From contig OX463827.1 in assembly GCA_949825045.1 (NCBI GenBank), forward strand, positions 5,230,501 to 5,294,500: a DNA stretch of 64,000 nucleotides, in the 5' to 3' direction. This DNA comes from Argyresthia goedartella. Lineage: Eukaryota > Arthropoda > Insecta > Lepidoptera > Argyresthiidae. Each line of letters begins with the position of its first letter. Positions within the stretch are counted from its first letter, which is position 1. Of the stretch, positions 22,409-33,745 are shown in pieces. A model generated the notes under the pieces. That model saw only the letters and a program-made list of their open reading frames with translations. It did not search any database and was not told where the DNA came from. The translations under genes and the position numbers were made by a program.

Positions 22409-22600
22409 TCCCACGAGTTCGCAAAGGCCTATATTTACGAACCGACAAGTTTACGGCACGAGCCGAAGGCGATGGTCGTAGCGAAGTTCGTAAAAATCCT
22501 TTTCGAACGAGTTAGGAATGGATTTTTTCCGCCTGAGAACCCAAAATCAAGCGGCGAAGGTGCTATTTTTAGCTCAGAGGTCGGAAAATATATTAGTAAT
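22409..22600. repeat. Dispersed repeat family F, copy 1
   Basis: ATTTCCCACGAGTTCGCAAA through AGCGGCGAAGGTGCTATTTT and TAGCTCAGAGGTCGGAAAA. The second copy is at 40,090-40,275 in the same orientation and is very similar. A 60-codon plus frame and a 70-codon minus frame cover it, but the second copy does not preserve them. Class unknown. Confidence 0.75.
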
Positions 22601-23390
22601 TTTTGTTGGAGTGAACTGCACGAGGTGCTAGGGGCTAACCTATACAAATATTAAGAATAGACTCATGAGGTTACTTAACCTCTCAAAAACCGAGGATAGT
22701 TGGGACGGGTCGCGATTTTGGACCTTATGCCATGGTAATAAAATTTAAAATAAAAAATAAAACGGAATTTAAAAAATATGGAATAGTGGCGTTGGCTAAC
22801 GCCGGTGGTATTCAAGAGGTTAATGTCATATCTAAATATCTCATATACACTGGCTTGCAAAACTAAGTATCACAATTTTAAAATGCAATTACTTTTTAAG
22901 TACACAAGATATACTTTCAAAATAAAAAGGACTCGAATAAGAGTTTAATTTTATAATATCGTTTCAAGGATAGTTGATTTAAATTGCTATAAAATGTTTT
23001 TCTTTTAAATCTCTTACTTCAATGGTTTAGAAAAAAAATAAAAATAAAAAAATAAAATAAAAAAAGTGTCGTACTTAGTTTTGCAGGCCATTGTATTTGG
23101 TTTACACTATTCTACTGGACAATTCCCGCTCTATCTTGGGCATAATGCAAAGAGTCCCCTGCCCATTTCCCAGTGACAAATACCCGCCCGCCCATCACAG
23201 CGTCCCGCCCATCAGAGCTTCCAATCGCGGCGGCCAACAATAGGAGACCATTACCGATCTGATTAGGGGACCACGAAAAATCTAATATTTCGAGACAAAC
23301 TTACTGGCGGCATTGTCGCGAGCATAGAGGAGATAGGAAAGGCGTACATTTGCGATTTCTTTGCAATTTTACGATTAAAAAAAGAGACAC
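22601..23390. other. No gene seen
   Basis: Includes copy 2 of the short CATGGTAATAAAATT repeat (22,690-22,750) and an A/T-rich simple stretch near 23,030-23,065. GC rises at 23,160-23,260 (CCCGCCCGCCCATCACAGCG). Confidence 0.4.
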
Positions 23391-23640
23391 AATTGCGCCC
23401 ACGCCTGTTGAAGTTTTAAAACTTCTTTACGCACGCTTGACTTGGGGAGTAAGCTGGCGAATGCGTGACGAGAGCGTTACGAAAAGTGTGATCGGGCGAG
23501 GCGAACGAAAGGTGCGCGCGCACATTTTCTTTCTCTCTTCCTCTCATAGCCAGACACAGTGCAGGAGATATATTTTTGAAGCATTAAAGCTAAAGAAGTT
23601 TTACTTCAGTTGTGTCTTCTAAAGCACACTCTTTTTTTAT
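23391..23640 (+). mobile_element. Non-coding repeat family G, copy 1
   Basis: Ends show AAAACTTCTTTACGC at the left and TAAAGAAGTTTTACTTCAG at the right, an inverted pair. The interior (GACTTGGGGAGTAAGCTGGC ... GCCAGACACAGTGCAGGAG) is strongly conserved in the minus-strand copy at 33,385-33,612. Both copies can be read as LLYARLTWGVSWRMRDESVT before their frames diverge. That could mean selection, or simply a recent common source. Confidence 0.7.
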
Positions 23641-24559
23641 AATCGATGGATCTTTAGGATCAAATATCATGACGGGCAATTTCGAGCCAGAGTCAAAAAT
23701 AAAGAGCTTTGAGATTTTCGTGTACAAAAATCTCCTTTGATTTATTTCGTGGATCTCCCACATACATGAGAACTCATGCAGCTAATGTATTCTATATCTT
23801 CAAGCATTTCAATAAATTGCTTTCATACAAATGACGCAATACTTGTGCCCCTGTTGGTTACGACCACGCAGAAACGCGAAATCGTCTCATAAACCAGATA
23901 TCGGCTCTAAGATTTCTGCTGATATCACGCTCAGCAAACGAGCTGTACCAGCCCGAGATCATAAGCCGAAACGCACATTCGCAGGTTTACACCCGCCCTA
24001 AATATACGCACGAAATTGAGCAATCCAGAGGCAAGCAGTAAATTCTATGCGCTGAATGAAAGCGGTAAAAAGACCTTTATTCGGACCAAAAAAATGCCTG
24101 CCCATAAAATATTACTGCCAGCCCGAATTCCAACTAATTCCAACTTGGAATTCTTCAATTGTTTAGAACTATCTATGTATTAATATAACTTTATTAATCA
24201 GGCGGACAGTAAAAAAGTTTCGTTAACTTGAGTAATGAGAAGCGAAAGCGGTTCACGTAAAAAAAGTTTTTTTACATCTCCGTGCTGTTTTACTGATGTT
24301 CGTAGGAGTTTAATATCCAAGTTTGCAGCAATCGGCCTGGGAAAACAAGGTCTTGTTGCCTAAAAGCCTATAAATATACGGGTGACAGAATACTAAATTT
24401 TCTCGATAGAATTTAATTACAAAAAGGTCTCTAAATCTAAGGCCTTAATTTTTTGCTGTAGTTCTGAAATCCTAACTAATTTAATTGCGGAATTGCATTC
24501 AAAATGTGGATATTTTATATTCGTAAACTCTCTTTGAAAATCTTTTAAACAAGCGCATT
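23641..24559. other. No gene recognised
   Basis: AT-rich with scattered runs. Nothing matches the families described elsewhere in the window. Confidence 0.4.
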
Positions 24560-27345
24560 GTTTGCGCTCTCTTATCTTTCTTATGCAATTTCGAAATATT
24601 TGAGAAAATTATGGAGGAAGCCCTCATTAAACTTTGTAATAACAGAAAAAAGTTAATTATTTGTGGTGATCTTAATGTAGATCTGCTTGTAGATACAACA
24701 CTGAAGCGACGATTAATAACTCTGTTCAAATCATTTAATTTATGTCATGTATTTCTAGAGCCGACTAGAATTACACTTACCAGCCAAACTTGCTTAGATA
24801 ACGTTTTTTGTGACTGTGCATTCACAAGTAAAAGTGTAATTAACTGTTTACCCTCCGATCACAGTGGTCAAACAGTTTCATTCCCAATTATTATTAAGGA
24901 TAAGACTGGTCCATCATTTTATAGGCCTATTACATCCCATAGACTAGAGACATATACGAAAAACTTAGATATAAACTTGCCAGTACCGGATTTTAATGAA
25001 CAGAACCCAAACAAAATCTACTCAGACTTCTTCAACATTATTCAGACAGAATTCAATAAAGTTTTCAAATTAAAGAAAGTCAGTGACTGCAACGGTAAAT
25101 CTAAATTTAATGACTGGGCAACGTTTGGAATTCGTAAAAGTAGAGTTATCTTGTATGACCTTTATGATCAAGAAACCTATAACTTTGATCGAAAATTTCA
25201 TGACTATGTCAAAAATATTCCAAAACTTTCAAGTTGGTTTGTAGAACTGCAAAAACTTTACACATTAATAGAAAAATTCAAAATTCAAATAATAGAATGA
25301 AAACAGTTTGGCAAATAATAAACCGCGAAACTGGCAAAGTTATACCAAGGGACAGTGATTTCTGCCTAAAGATAGGTGATGATGTTGTTAAATCCAACGC
25401 TGATGTTGCTCGAGCTTTTGAAACATTCTTCACCAATGTACCCGTACTCACAACGGACCGTCTAAATTCATCTTCATTTGAAGCAGAGACTTTATTAAAA
25501 AATAACACTAGCGTCAGTAATGTATATTTAAAATTTCATCATGTATATCCCCAGGACATTGTCAAAACGTTTAAATTACTTAACTTAAAAAATACGGAAG
25601 ACCTGTGGGGTATATCAGTCAAAGTCATTGGTTCAGTAATTCTAGTTATAGCCCACACTTAGCTTATATATTTAATAAATGTGTTGACGATGGGGCTTTT
25701 CCAGACCTCATGAAACACAGTAAACTTATACCGCTGTTCAAATCGGGAGATAAGGGCGATCCTTCAAATTTCAGACCAATATCTGTTCTTCCAACACTAA
25801 GTAAAATATTTGAAAAGATTATACTCAATCAAATGCTCTCACACTTCAACCGTACAAAACAACTCCACGCTAAACAATTTGGTTTCACTAGGGGTAAATC
25901 GACTACGGATGCAGGTATTACCCTTGTATCTCATATTTATTCTGCATGGGAGGCCGCACAGGTGCTATCGGAGTTTTTTGCGACCTGTCGAAGGCGTTTG
26001 ATTGTGTTGATCATAATACGCTATTAATTAAATTAAATCATTACGGAGTTAGAAATAAAGCGTTGGATCTACTAAGATCATACCTAAGCAAAAGAATTCA
26101 AAAGGCAGAAGTTAACGGCGTAAAATCTGATGGATCGGGTGTTAAAATTGGCGTTCCACAAGGTTCTATATTAGGCCCTTTCTTATTCCTGGTATATATT
26201 AATGATCTGCCTTTCATGGTGGAGGAATTAACTGACATAGTGTTGTTTGCTGATGATACTTCAATGGTCTTCAAAATTGAAAGACAAAAGGGAGATTTTG
26301 ATGATGTTAATGGTGTATTGTCTTTAACCTTGAATTGGTTCACAGTTAATAATTTATTGTTAAACGCTGGTAAAACCAAGTGTATCAAATTCTCACTTCC
26401 AAATGTCAGGCAAGTTGAGACCAGTTTGGTGTTAGACAACAGCACGTTAGAATTGGTAAATGATACGAAGTTTCTTGGAATAACCATTGATAGCAAATTG
26501 CAGTGGGGACCCCACATAGATAAATTGGCTGGTAAATTAAGTTCTGCGGCTTACGCTGTTAGGAACATCAGACAAAGCACGGATGTGGCTACATCTAGGC
26601 TAGTATATTTTAGTTACTTTCATAGTGTGATGTCCTATGGTATCTTGTTGTGGGGGAAAGCAGCGGATATTCAAACTATTTTTATTTTACAGAAAAGAGC
26701 TATTCGAGCAATTTATAATTTAAAACGAACAGACTCCTTAAGAGAGTTTTTTAAAGAAATTGACATACTAACAGTAGCTAGTCAATTTATTTTCGAAAAT
26801 ATAATGTATGTACGCAAGAACCTTACAACATTTTCCAAACTTAGCGACAGCTGTAATGTTAACCTAAGAAATAATCACAGACTATGTGCGCCCCGTTTTA
26901 GACTCGCGAAGGTTAGCAATTCTTTCAAGGGTCAGTGCATTCTCTACTACAATAAGATACCTCTGGAGATTTTGAAATTGCCATTTGAGCAATTTAAAAA
27001 GCATGTTAAAGCGACTTTGTCGAAAAAGGGATATTACAATGTTCAAGATTACTTAAATGACAGGACTGTATGGGGTTAATATGGCTCAACACAGACCTTG
27101 CTGTTAATAATTTTGTAATTATTTATTCCTGCTTATTAATCATAAAAATTAAATTTTTCATATTTGTATTAGTTAAGCACAACCTATTTTTAAAAGAGAT
27201 CTAAAAATAAATCTGTGGGAGTTTCTACGCCCTTCTTCTCCCACAGTGGTCCAATGTAGAGAAGAGGCAAAAAATGACGTTTGCTAAGTATATGTAAATA
27301 TCTACAGTAATAAAGTACTTTGACTATTGACTATTGACTATATGT
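24560..27345 (+). mobile_element. LINE family F1, longest copy (CR1-like, 5'-truncated)
   Basis: Contains the C-terminal half of the endonuclease, the linker, the full reverse transcriptase and C-terminal domain, and a 3' UTR ending AATAAAGTACTTTGACTATT with repeated TATTGAC units. At least six other fragments of the same family occur in the window (10.3, 13.0, 27.9, 35.5, 37.7 and 51.2 kb), so the family has been active here. The 5' boundary is approximate: homology begins near 24,585 with NFEIFEKIMEEALIKLC. Confidence 0.85.
24585..27079 (+). pseudogene. LINE F1 ORF2: endonuclease end and reverse transcriptase, three frames
   Basis: Frame 1 (to 25,300) has LIICGDLNVDLLVD and NCLPSDHSGQTVSF, so the catalytic Ser-Asp-His block is intact. 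Frame 2 (25,234-25,662) is the linker, with MKTVWQIINRETGK. Frame 3a (25,605-26,027) carries SNFRPISVLPTLSKIFEKII and KQFGFTRGKSTTDAG. Frame 3b (25,946-27,079) carries VFCDLSKAFDCVDHNTL (motif A), IGVPQGSILGPFLFL (motif B), IVLFADDTSMVF (FADD, about 26,246-26,257), then LLWGKAADIQ and a C-terminus ending in NDRTVWG. The shifts near 25,290, 25,630 and 25,950 each need only small indels. All catalytic residues survive, so this is a fairly recent copy that is nonetheless inactive. Confidence 0.9.
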
Positions 27346-27861
27346 GGAAGTATTTAACGCTGTCACTTTCGTTACGTTACGTTAACGCTGTTACATTAGT
27401 ATTCCTTTTATATATATTTTTTCGCATCACCTTAAATGAAATATTTAAGAATTTGAGGGGACGATAGACGTCTAATAGGAGATAAGTAATGAATAATCTT
27501 ACAAATGACGACATAAACATTCAAACGAAGTGATAGATATTCCAATTTGGTGTAACCTTTGATGTGGCGCCGATAATAGCAGATTATTAAGGGCTTTGTC
27601 GTCTTAGCGGGGAAGTCCCAAATACCCTTACGACTTAGTGCCATAAGACTCTAATAATAGACGAAGCGACCCCTGTCTCAACAAACTTTGGACCTTTGGA
27701 TATTCCCTATCTTGGGTGAATTCACAAATGCTCCTGGGTAACTTTCAAAAGTGTATTGAAATAATGCAGCTCTCATTCAGTCTTTTTACAATCTAATTAA
27801 CATGGATATTTATTTATGTATTTATTTGCTGTAGTTATTAATATATACTTATTAAACGTAA
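27346..27861. other. No gene seen
   Basis: Unassigned AT-rich DNA; a 70-codon minus-strand frame (27,432-27,644) has no recognisable domain. Confidence 0.4.
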
Positions 27862-28983
27862 TGTTTTGCCTCTTCTCTACATTGGACCACTATGGGCGTA
27901 GCAGGGCGCAGACACCATCACAGATTGATTTTTAGATCTTTTAAAAAAAAATGTGTTTAACTAATTTTAATTCATTTTTATAAATAATTTGCAGGGATCA
28001 ATAATTACAAAATTATTAACAGAAAGTCCTATATTGAGTTAGATTATTATCAGATTTTTAGACAATGTTTTTACATGGTTTTTAGATTGCACAAATGGCA
28101 ATTTCAAAATATCCAGAGGTATCTTGATGTAGTAGAGAATGCACTGGCCCTTGAAAGAATTGCTTTTTGTGATTATTTCCTAGGTTAACTTAACGGCTAT
28201 CGCAAATTTTGGAAAACGTTGAAAATTTCTACAGTTGCTATGTCAATTTCTTTGACTTTTTTCTTAGTGAGTCTGTGGATTTTAAATTATAAATTGAACG
28301 AATTGCACCACACTACAAGATACCATAGGAGATGGCACTATGAAAGTAACTAAAATAGACTAGCAAAGCTGCAGCCACATCAATTTCTTATCTGATGTAC
28401 ATAACTGCGTAAGCGGCAGAACTTAATCTACCAGCTAATTTATCTATGTGGGGTCCATCCCTGTTGCAATTTGATATCAATGGTTATTGATGGTTCATAT
28501 CAATGGTTGGTGATGACGACCCGTATGGCCGAGTCGGCAGTAACCCTGCCTACGAAGCCAAGGGTCCCGGGTTCGAGTCCCGGTGTGGGCAAATATTTGT
28601 TTAATGAGAACGAATGTTTGTAACCTAGTCATGGTTGTTTATCTATCTAAGTATAATATTTATATATGTAAGTATGTGTATCGTTGTCTAGTACCCAAGA
28701 TACAGGGAATCCTAGTTTGGGGCTAGATCAATGTGTGTAAATAGTGTCCAAGGTATTATTATTATTATTATTATTATTATTCCCAGAAACTTCGTAATAT
28801 TTACTAATGCTAGCGTATTGCTGTCTCCAACACTAAACTGGTCTCAACTTGCTTGACAATTGGAACCGACAGTTTCAAACACTTGGTTTTATCAGCGACC
28901 AAATTATTAACTGTGAACCAATTCCATTACTAACATTATCAAAATTTCCTTTTGACTTCCAATTTTGAAGACCGTTGAAGTAC
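27862..28983 (-). mobile_element. LINE family F1 fragment, minus strand, split by a SINE
   Basis: Minus-strand copy of the last kilobase of F1: the 3' UTR at 27,862-27,990, C-terminal coding remnants to about 28,511, then after the SINE (28,512-28,781) more coding remnants to 28,983. The inner part reads NWFTVNNLV and KQVETSLVLE on the minus strand. Multiple stops. It abuts the mariner fragment. Confidence 0.8.
28512..28781 (+). mobile_element. SINE family B copy inserted in LINE F1
   Basis: GACGACCCGTATGGCCGAGT head, box B GGTTCGAGTCC, body with GTACCCAAGATACAGGGAAT and a (ATT)n tail at 28,754-28,781. Flanking LINE sequence continues on both sides. Confidence 0.9.
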
Positions 28984-29466
28984 TAGGGTGGTCGCAGAAG
29001 TAAGCGGCCTAACAAAGATAACACAAAATAACTCGAACAAAACTTATTTATTTCTCAATATAATCTCCTTTTAACGCAATACACTTTTCCCAGCGATGTT
29101 CGATAGCTTCGATACCCTGTTTATAGTGGTCTGTGTCAAGCTCCTCAAAATAGCCATTAACAGCAGACTCAACCTCTTCATTATTGGCAAATGTTTTCCC
29201 GCCGAGCCACTTTTTCAAGTTTGGGATCAGAAAATAATCCGAGGGAGCTAGATCTGGCGAACAAGGTGCATGGGGAAGCAATTCAAACTTCAACTCATTA
29301 ATGTTTGCCATTGCAATAGTGGACTTGTAAATCGGTGCATTGGCCTGATGAAACAACACTTTCTTTTTCGCTAAATGCGGCCGTTTTTTCTAAATTTCTT
29401 CACTCAAACGTTGCAATATTTTTACGTAGTGCTCGCCGTTGGTGGTTTCGCCTGTTTGAATAGTAT
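28984..29466 (-). mobile_element. mariner transposon fragment
   Basis: Minus-strand 3' half of a mariner element. The left edge begins GGGTGGTCGCAGAAGTAAGC just after a TA and is probably the terminal inverted repeat. The 5' half is missing; at 29,467 it meets a GAT microsatellite. It lies next to, and apparently inside or at the edge of, a LINE F1 copy. Confidence 0.75.
29048..29466 (-). pseudogene. mariner transposase C-terminal half
   Basis: Reading on the minus strand: GETTNGEHYVKILQRLSEEI, a stop, KKRPHLAKK, then FHQANAPIYKSTIAMANI, LLPHAPCSPDLAPSDYFL and a C-terminus ending KGDYIEK. The family's catalytic triad is D,D34D. Here the second Asp (normally in HQDNAP) is Ala, while the third Asp sits exactly 34 residues later. 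The first Asp and the DNA-binding domain are not present. With a stop codon, a missing half and a lost catalytic residue, the protein cannot work. Confidence 0.9.
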
Positions 29467-29699
29467 AGATGATGATGATGATGATGTTTCTTGGGGAAAG
29501 TTGTTTATAATGACGGGTACTATCAGTTCCTAAAATATGGTCAGCTGATTAAATGTCACCTTGTATAAGGAGCTACAATGGTTGGTTTAGATTAGCATAT
29601 ATAAAAAAGAAAAACAAAGGTCTTTTAACTTACTAGTGAAGGGGCAAGTCAGAAATACCTAGAACCAACGAGCTTCTAAGTGACCCCTGCTCAACCATC
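29467..29699. other. GAT microsatellite and unassigned DNA
   Basis: (GAT)n at 29,470-29,487; the rest probably belongs to the 3' UTR of the LINE whose tail follows. Confidence 0.4.
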
Positions 29700-29828
29700 A
29701 ACTTTTCCTATGTTAACCTGGTTTGCTGGAAGAGATCTCTTATTAGAAATAAGCCCGCCTCTGTACACTTTTTTATGTAACTCTTGTTTTTTTGTATGAT
29801 TTGTGTGCAATAAAGAAATTATGAAAGT
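29700..29828 (+). mobile_element. LINE family D 3' tail
   Basis: CTGGTTTGCTGGAAGAGATC, TCTTATTAGAAATAAGC, GTGTGCAATAAAGAAATTAT. Four further copies at 49,320, 55,611, 56,945 and 58,975. The 58.7 kb copy links this tail to LINE C-terminal coding sequence. Confidence 0.7.
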
Positions 29829-29857
29829 GACTTATGAATGTTGAGCAAGCTGGAGAT

Positions 29858-30132
29858 CTATGTAGGTACAGATGTAGTGAATAATCCTTTCCTTTCGTAT
29901 TTTCTCGTTTGTTTCGAAATGTTCGTTTTTGTCTTACTACTTCACTCGCACTCAGTACCCGTCAAACGGACAATTTGACATTTGACATTGATAAATAAAG
30001 TATGCGATTTATTTGATACCTACACGTAATTTAATAATACAGTAATTCATAGACACATCGGCACCATTCGGGTGTTATCGTTGTTCCTAGTTTTGCCGAT
30101 AGGAAAGGATTATTCACTACATCTGTATATAG
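29858..30132. mobile_element. 275-bp inverted-repeat element (family H)
   Basis: Left arm 29,858-29,893 and right arm 30,101-30,132 pair through GATGTAGTGAATAATCCTTT and its complement, with CTAT/ATAG at the tips. Non-coding interior. Confidence 0.75.
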
Positions 30133-30300
30133 ATAGATTTGATAAGAATAAGGAGATTCCTAGTCTCTTCAACCCCTCTTCAAGGAACTGAAAGGAGCAA
30201 ATAAATGTGTATGTAATGTATGTGTATGTGTGTATGTAAACCGTGGATAAAATGATAGCCAGACCAACAAGCGAGATAGAATAGAAATAATATATATAAT

Positions 30301-31008
30301 TAAACCGTTTAAGTGCGAGTAGGACATCGGACCCGCATACGAAGGGTTCCATACACACACACACAAACACACACACACACACACACACGAAAAACGTAAA
30401 ACGACAGCCTTTTGTACGAGTATATCTTTTTAATTTTTAACGATAAAATATTAAATACTAGGTAGGTAGGTACATTCAAGACCGGATATCGAAACATTTA
30501 AAAATAGTTTTGTGTATATACTTTGTAAGTATTAAACTATGTACTCAGGTTAACGAAACTCTGCTCATTGAAACCGGAAGTGATAGAAATTGAGTAACTT
30601 ATTTACAGAAATAAACACAAATATGATAAAAAACTTAATATAATTCGAATGAGCAATTATTAATCGTATATTGACACAAAACTGAGCAAAACACTCAACT
30701 ACCTGCAATTAAAGATCTTTTCCGATAAACACGGGAGAGTCCAATCTTTACCAATAAACAAATAAAACGAAATGGCTAAGAAAATCGCCATACCAATAAG
30801 TTATTGTATGGGTACTTCTTTTAATTCTTAAAAACCTGTTTGTTTCATTATGTGTTTTAAAAGAAATACACCCTCTGTGAAAATTTCAGCTCTCTACCTA
30901 TTTCGGTTGATCCGATAGAGCCCGGTGACGGACGGACGGACAGACAGACGGACAGCGGAGGCTTAGTATAGGGTCCCGTTTGGCACCCTTCGGGTACGGA
31001 ACCCTAAA
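30301..31008 (+). mobile_element. Dispersed repeat family E, long copy
   Basis: Begins AAGTGCGAGTAGGAC, runs through GAAGGGTTCCATACACAC and a (CA)n microsatellite (30,353-30,388), and ends with GACGGACGGACAGACAGACG, then AGGGTCCCGT...ACGGAACCCT, a terminal hairpin. Same beginning and end as the copies at 43,325 and 60,941. Non-coding. A Helitron-like or other rolling-circle origin is possible from the 3' hairpin but not shown. Confidence 0.7.
30353..30388 (+). repeat. (CA)n microsatellite
   Basis: About 16 CA units with one interruption, inside repeat E. The open frames rich in Cys and Val across it are artefacts. Confidence 0.9.
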
Positions 31009-31858
31009 AAAGCAAAAGTACGTATCTATAGACGCACTTTCTCACATTATTAAATGTTGTTACTGTTGTGAACAAATTCAAAGGAAACACTATCCCAGCA
31101 GTATTTATAATTTCACGCTACACGATGACCAAGTGTTTGGAACAACTGACAACAGCAGTTACAAAATGGCCGATCCAACGTTGGAGCCAACCTCAAAACT
31201 CTACCATATCTAAACACCCACAGGTTTGAAACGTAAAGATTCAGCGGTGGTTAGTTTAGTCGTTTGGGAAACGGTAAAGGAGTCCAGAGAAATGTAAAGG
31301 CTATTACACACGTGCGGGGCGACACGTGACGATGGTTGTTGCCACTGGCCTGCCAGTGACAGGGGAAAAATTGTCAGGAGAATGGCCGTTGATAATCTAG
31401 TGCTGGTAAGTATTTTTGTATTATCTTTTGTGGATGGGTAATGGGATATGCTATCGAGTTTAGGCACGAAAGAGTAGAGTTCCCTAGCATAGTAACAGCT
31501 TTTTTTTACACGAGTGTGTGTGAAATACTAAATTGATTCAATCCTCACCCATTAGCATTAGATTTATGTTAGTTTCCTAACCATAGCAACTATTCGTACA
31601 ACAAAAAGTCACGCCTCCTCTTATACTGAGGGGCAGAAACACTGTTGCGTGGTTGTGCCCAAGTTGCCCAAGTAATTTAAGTCTTTTTTGAGTAAACTGC
31701 CCCTTAATCAATATGGTACTTTCTGAGCTGGATTTTTCTAAATACAATAGATGTTGTTGAAGACGCCAGAGAAGAGGACAATGATACAAACAAAAAAATA
31801 TTGGACTTTCAAAACTCCTGCTCAAAACTCACAAAAAAAATATTAACCGTATAACTTA
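31009..31858. other. No gene recognised
   Basis: Frames of 77-85 codons on both strands have no recognisable features. Confidence 0.4.
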
Positions 31859-32216
31859 TGAAGCGTGCGTGGCCTAGTGGTATTCGCACTCGGGTACGAT
31901 CGTGTGGGTAGCAACATCTGGCCGAGACGGGTAATGGATGGGTGTCCGTTCTATGTGGCATTTGTTTCGGACGCGCTTTTCGGACGTTTCGGATGACACG
32001 TTAAGCTGTAGTTCCCGGCTAATATCTCTAGTACTTAGTCGTAGATCTGTGTCAATGGACCCTAATAAGGCAGCTTGATAATCTGTGACAGTTAAGTTGA
32101 CCACTAGCCCGACACTCCTGCATCAACCCGCACTGAGCCAGCGTGGTGGAGTATGGCTGGATCTTACTCGTATCCGGGTAAAGGCCCTCGCCCCTCGTTG
32201 GGGAAATTAATTAGCT
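31859..32216 (+). mobile_element. SINE family C copy
   Basis: Head AGCGTGCGTGGCCTAGTGGT, then a long body containing CATCAACCCGCACTGAGCCA, GCGTGGTGGAGTATGG and GGTAAAGGCCCTCGCCCC, finishing near an ATTATTATT stretch. The minus-strand copy at 50,645-50,955 has the same order of blocks. The CACTGAGCCAGCGTGGTGG block is one I know from moth SINEs. Confidence 0.7.
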
Positions 32217-32543
32217 ACTTTTATTATTATTTATCACACTTATAAAAGTTGTGCGAGATTGTAAAAATGCGTGTACTTTAACCATGAATGTGTTTGAAAT
32301 CGCATTCAGCATTTCCGCTCTTCCCGTGGCAATCAGTGTCAACCACGTCACGTGTGCCACGAACCCGTACAACCGATATTTATTGTGTGAACTACAGGAG
32401 CGTTTACGTTTTAATATTGCTTTATTAAACGCAAGCGCGCATAAAGGTTGGTCAGCGATACGTCAGCCATTACGTACTTAAGGTATTGTATGTAGTATAT
32501 GTTTGTGAAGTCGCTGATTCTGTTCTGTATCTTTTGATATTTG
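32217..32543. other. No gene recognised
   Basis: A 76-codon frame (32,251-32,481) has no recognisable domain. Confidence 0.4.
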
Positions 32544-32797
32544 ACGACCCGAATGGCCGAGTCGGCAGTGATCCTGCCTACGAAGCCAAGGGTCCCAGGT
32601 TCGAGTCCCGGTGTGGGCAAATATTTGATGAGAACGGATGTTTGTACCCTAGTCATTGTTGTTTATCTATCTAAGTATAATATTTATCTATATAAGTGTG
32701 TGTATCGTTGTCTAGTACCCAAGATACAGGGAATCCTAGTTGGGGGCTAGATCAATGTGTGTAAATAGTGTTCGAGGTATTATTATTATTATTATAT
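32544..32797 (+). mobile_element. SINE family B copy
   Basis: GACGACCCGAATGGCCGAGT head, box B GGTTCGAGTCC, body as in the other copies, ending in (ATT)n at 32,779-32,796. A short indel removes TTTG after CAAATATTTG relative to the 12.6 kb copy. Confidence 0.9.
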
Positions 32798-33141
32798 CCC
32801 AACCCATTTGATATTGACCTTTCACCAATGACATTCGCATTGAATGACAGGTCCTGTCGCCAATAATCGCGATCTCGCGGATTTCGATAGGAATTTCTGG
32901 GATTGAGATAGAGAATATTGCTATACATAGGTTGCGGTAGTGTATAGCAAAAAAATGTATTTAGCTGTGTAAAGAATAGCATGTAATTAGCTGGCGATAT
33001 TTTGGGCAATGATAGGATCCGTCGATATGAACAACTTCCCTAAAGAAACATACAGAGGTAAAAAAAAAATGTTTCGTCTCTCAGTACAATGACCCGATCA
33101 GCTGTCAAGTTACTATTGGATACCGTTTTTCGTTTCGTGCT
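32798..33141. other. No gene seen
   Basis: Contains a small palindromic stretch (AATCGCGATCTCGCGGATTT) near 32,863-32,882; otherwise unassigned. Confidence 0.4.
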
Positions 33142-33362
33142 ATAACCCCGGAACGATTGATAGCCCTTCTGAACCATCTTCACTATCAAACTGACTTGAT
33201 CAGAGCATCTTTATTTTTAATGTGTCCATACATTTGGGGCCGGGCCGTCAGCTGATTTAAGGAGGAGTTAAAAATAAAGTAGCTCGTATTTGCTCTGATC
33301 AAGTCGGTTTCATAGTGAAAGTTGTTCAGAATGATGAGGCCTTTCAATAGCTCCGGGGTTAT
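33142..33362. mobile_element. 221-bp hairpin MITE (family C), copy 2
   Basis: Arms of about 70 bases run from ATAACCCCGGAACG at the left to CTCCGGGGTTAT at the right, including TGACTTGATCAGAGCA and its complement. Shares the inner arm with the 20,195-20,403 copy. Confidence 0.85.
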
Positions 33363-33384
33363 CCATTGTTTACGGGACATTCTG

Positions 33385-33612
33385 TATTAAAAAAAAGAGT
33401 GTACCACATAACTGAAGTAAAACTTCTTTAGCTCTAATGCTTCAAAAATACATCTCCTGCACTGTGTCTGGCTATGAGAGGAAGAGAGAAAGAAAATGTG
33501 CGCGCGCACCTCTCGTTCGCTCTCGTCACATATACACTTTTCGTAACGCTCTCGTCACGCATTCGCCAGCTTACTCCCCAAGTCAAGCGGGCGTAAAGAA
33601 GTTTTAGTTCAA
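33385..33612 (-). mobile_element. Non-coding repeat family G, copy 2
   Basis: Reverse complement of the 23,391-23,640 element with the same ends (CTGAAGTAAAACTTCTTTA at left, CGTAAAGAAGTTTTAG at right). The conserved frame on the minus strand again reads LLYARLTWGVSWRMRDESVT. Confidence 0.75.
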
Positions 33613-33632
33613 TAAATATTATTATTATTAAG

Positions 33633-33745
33633 AGCTCAACGTGTCCCACTACTGGGCAAAGGCCTCTCTCCCCTTTTTACCCACCAGTGGGTATACCAGA
33701 GACCCAACTCATCACTCCATCTTTTTCTGGGTCGGCCAATAATAA
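33633..33745 (-). pseudogene. C-terminal fragment of an RTE-like LINE
   Basis: The minus strand reads IIGRPRKRWSDELG, the conserved GRPxxRWxD block near the end of RTE-group ORF2 proteins, followed by a trailer whose GGCCTTTGCCCAGTAGTGGG matches the usual lepidopteran RTE end. Very short, with no catalytic part. Confidence 0.55.

Noticed and set aside
30110..30497. Cys/Val-rich proteins
   Set aside because: Translation of a (CA)n microsatellite; the same applies to 53,950-54,168.
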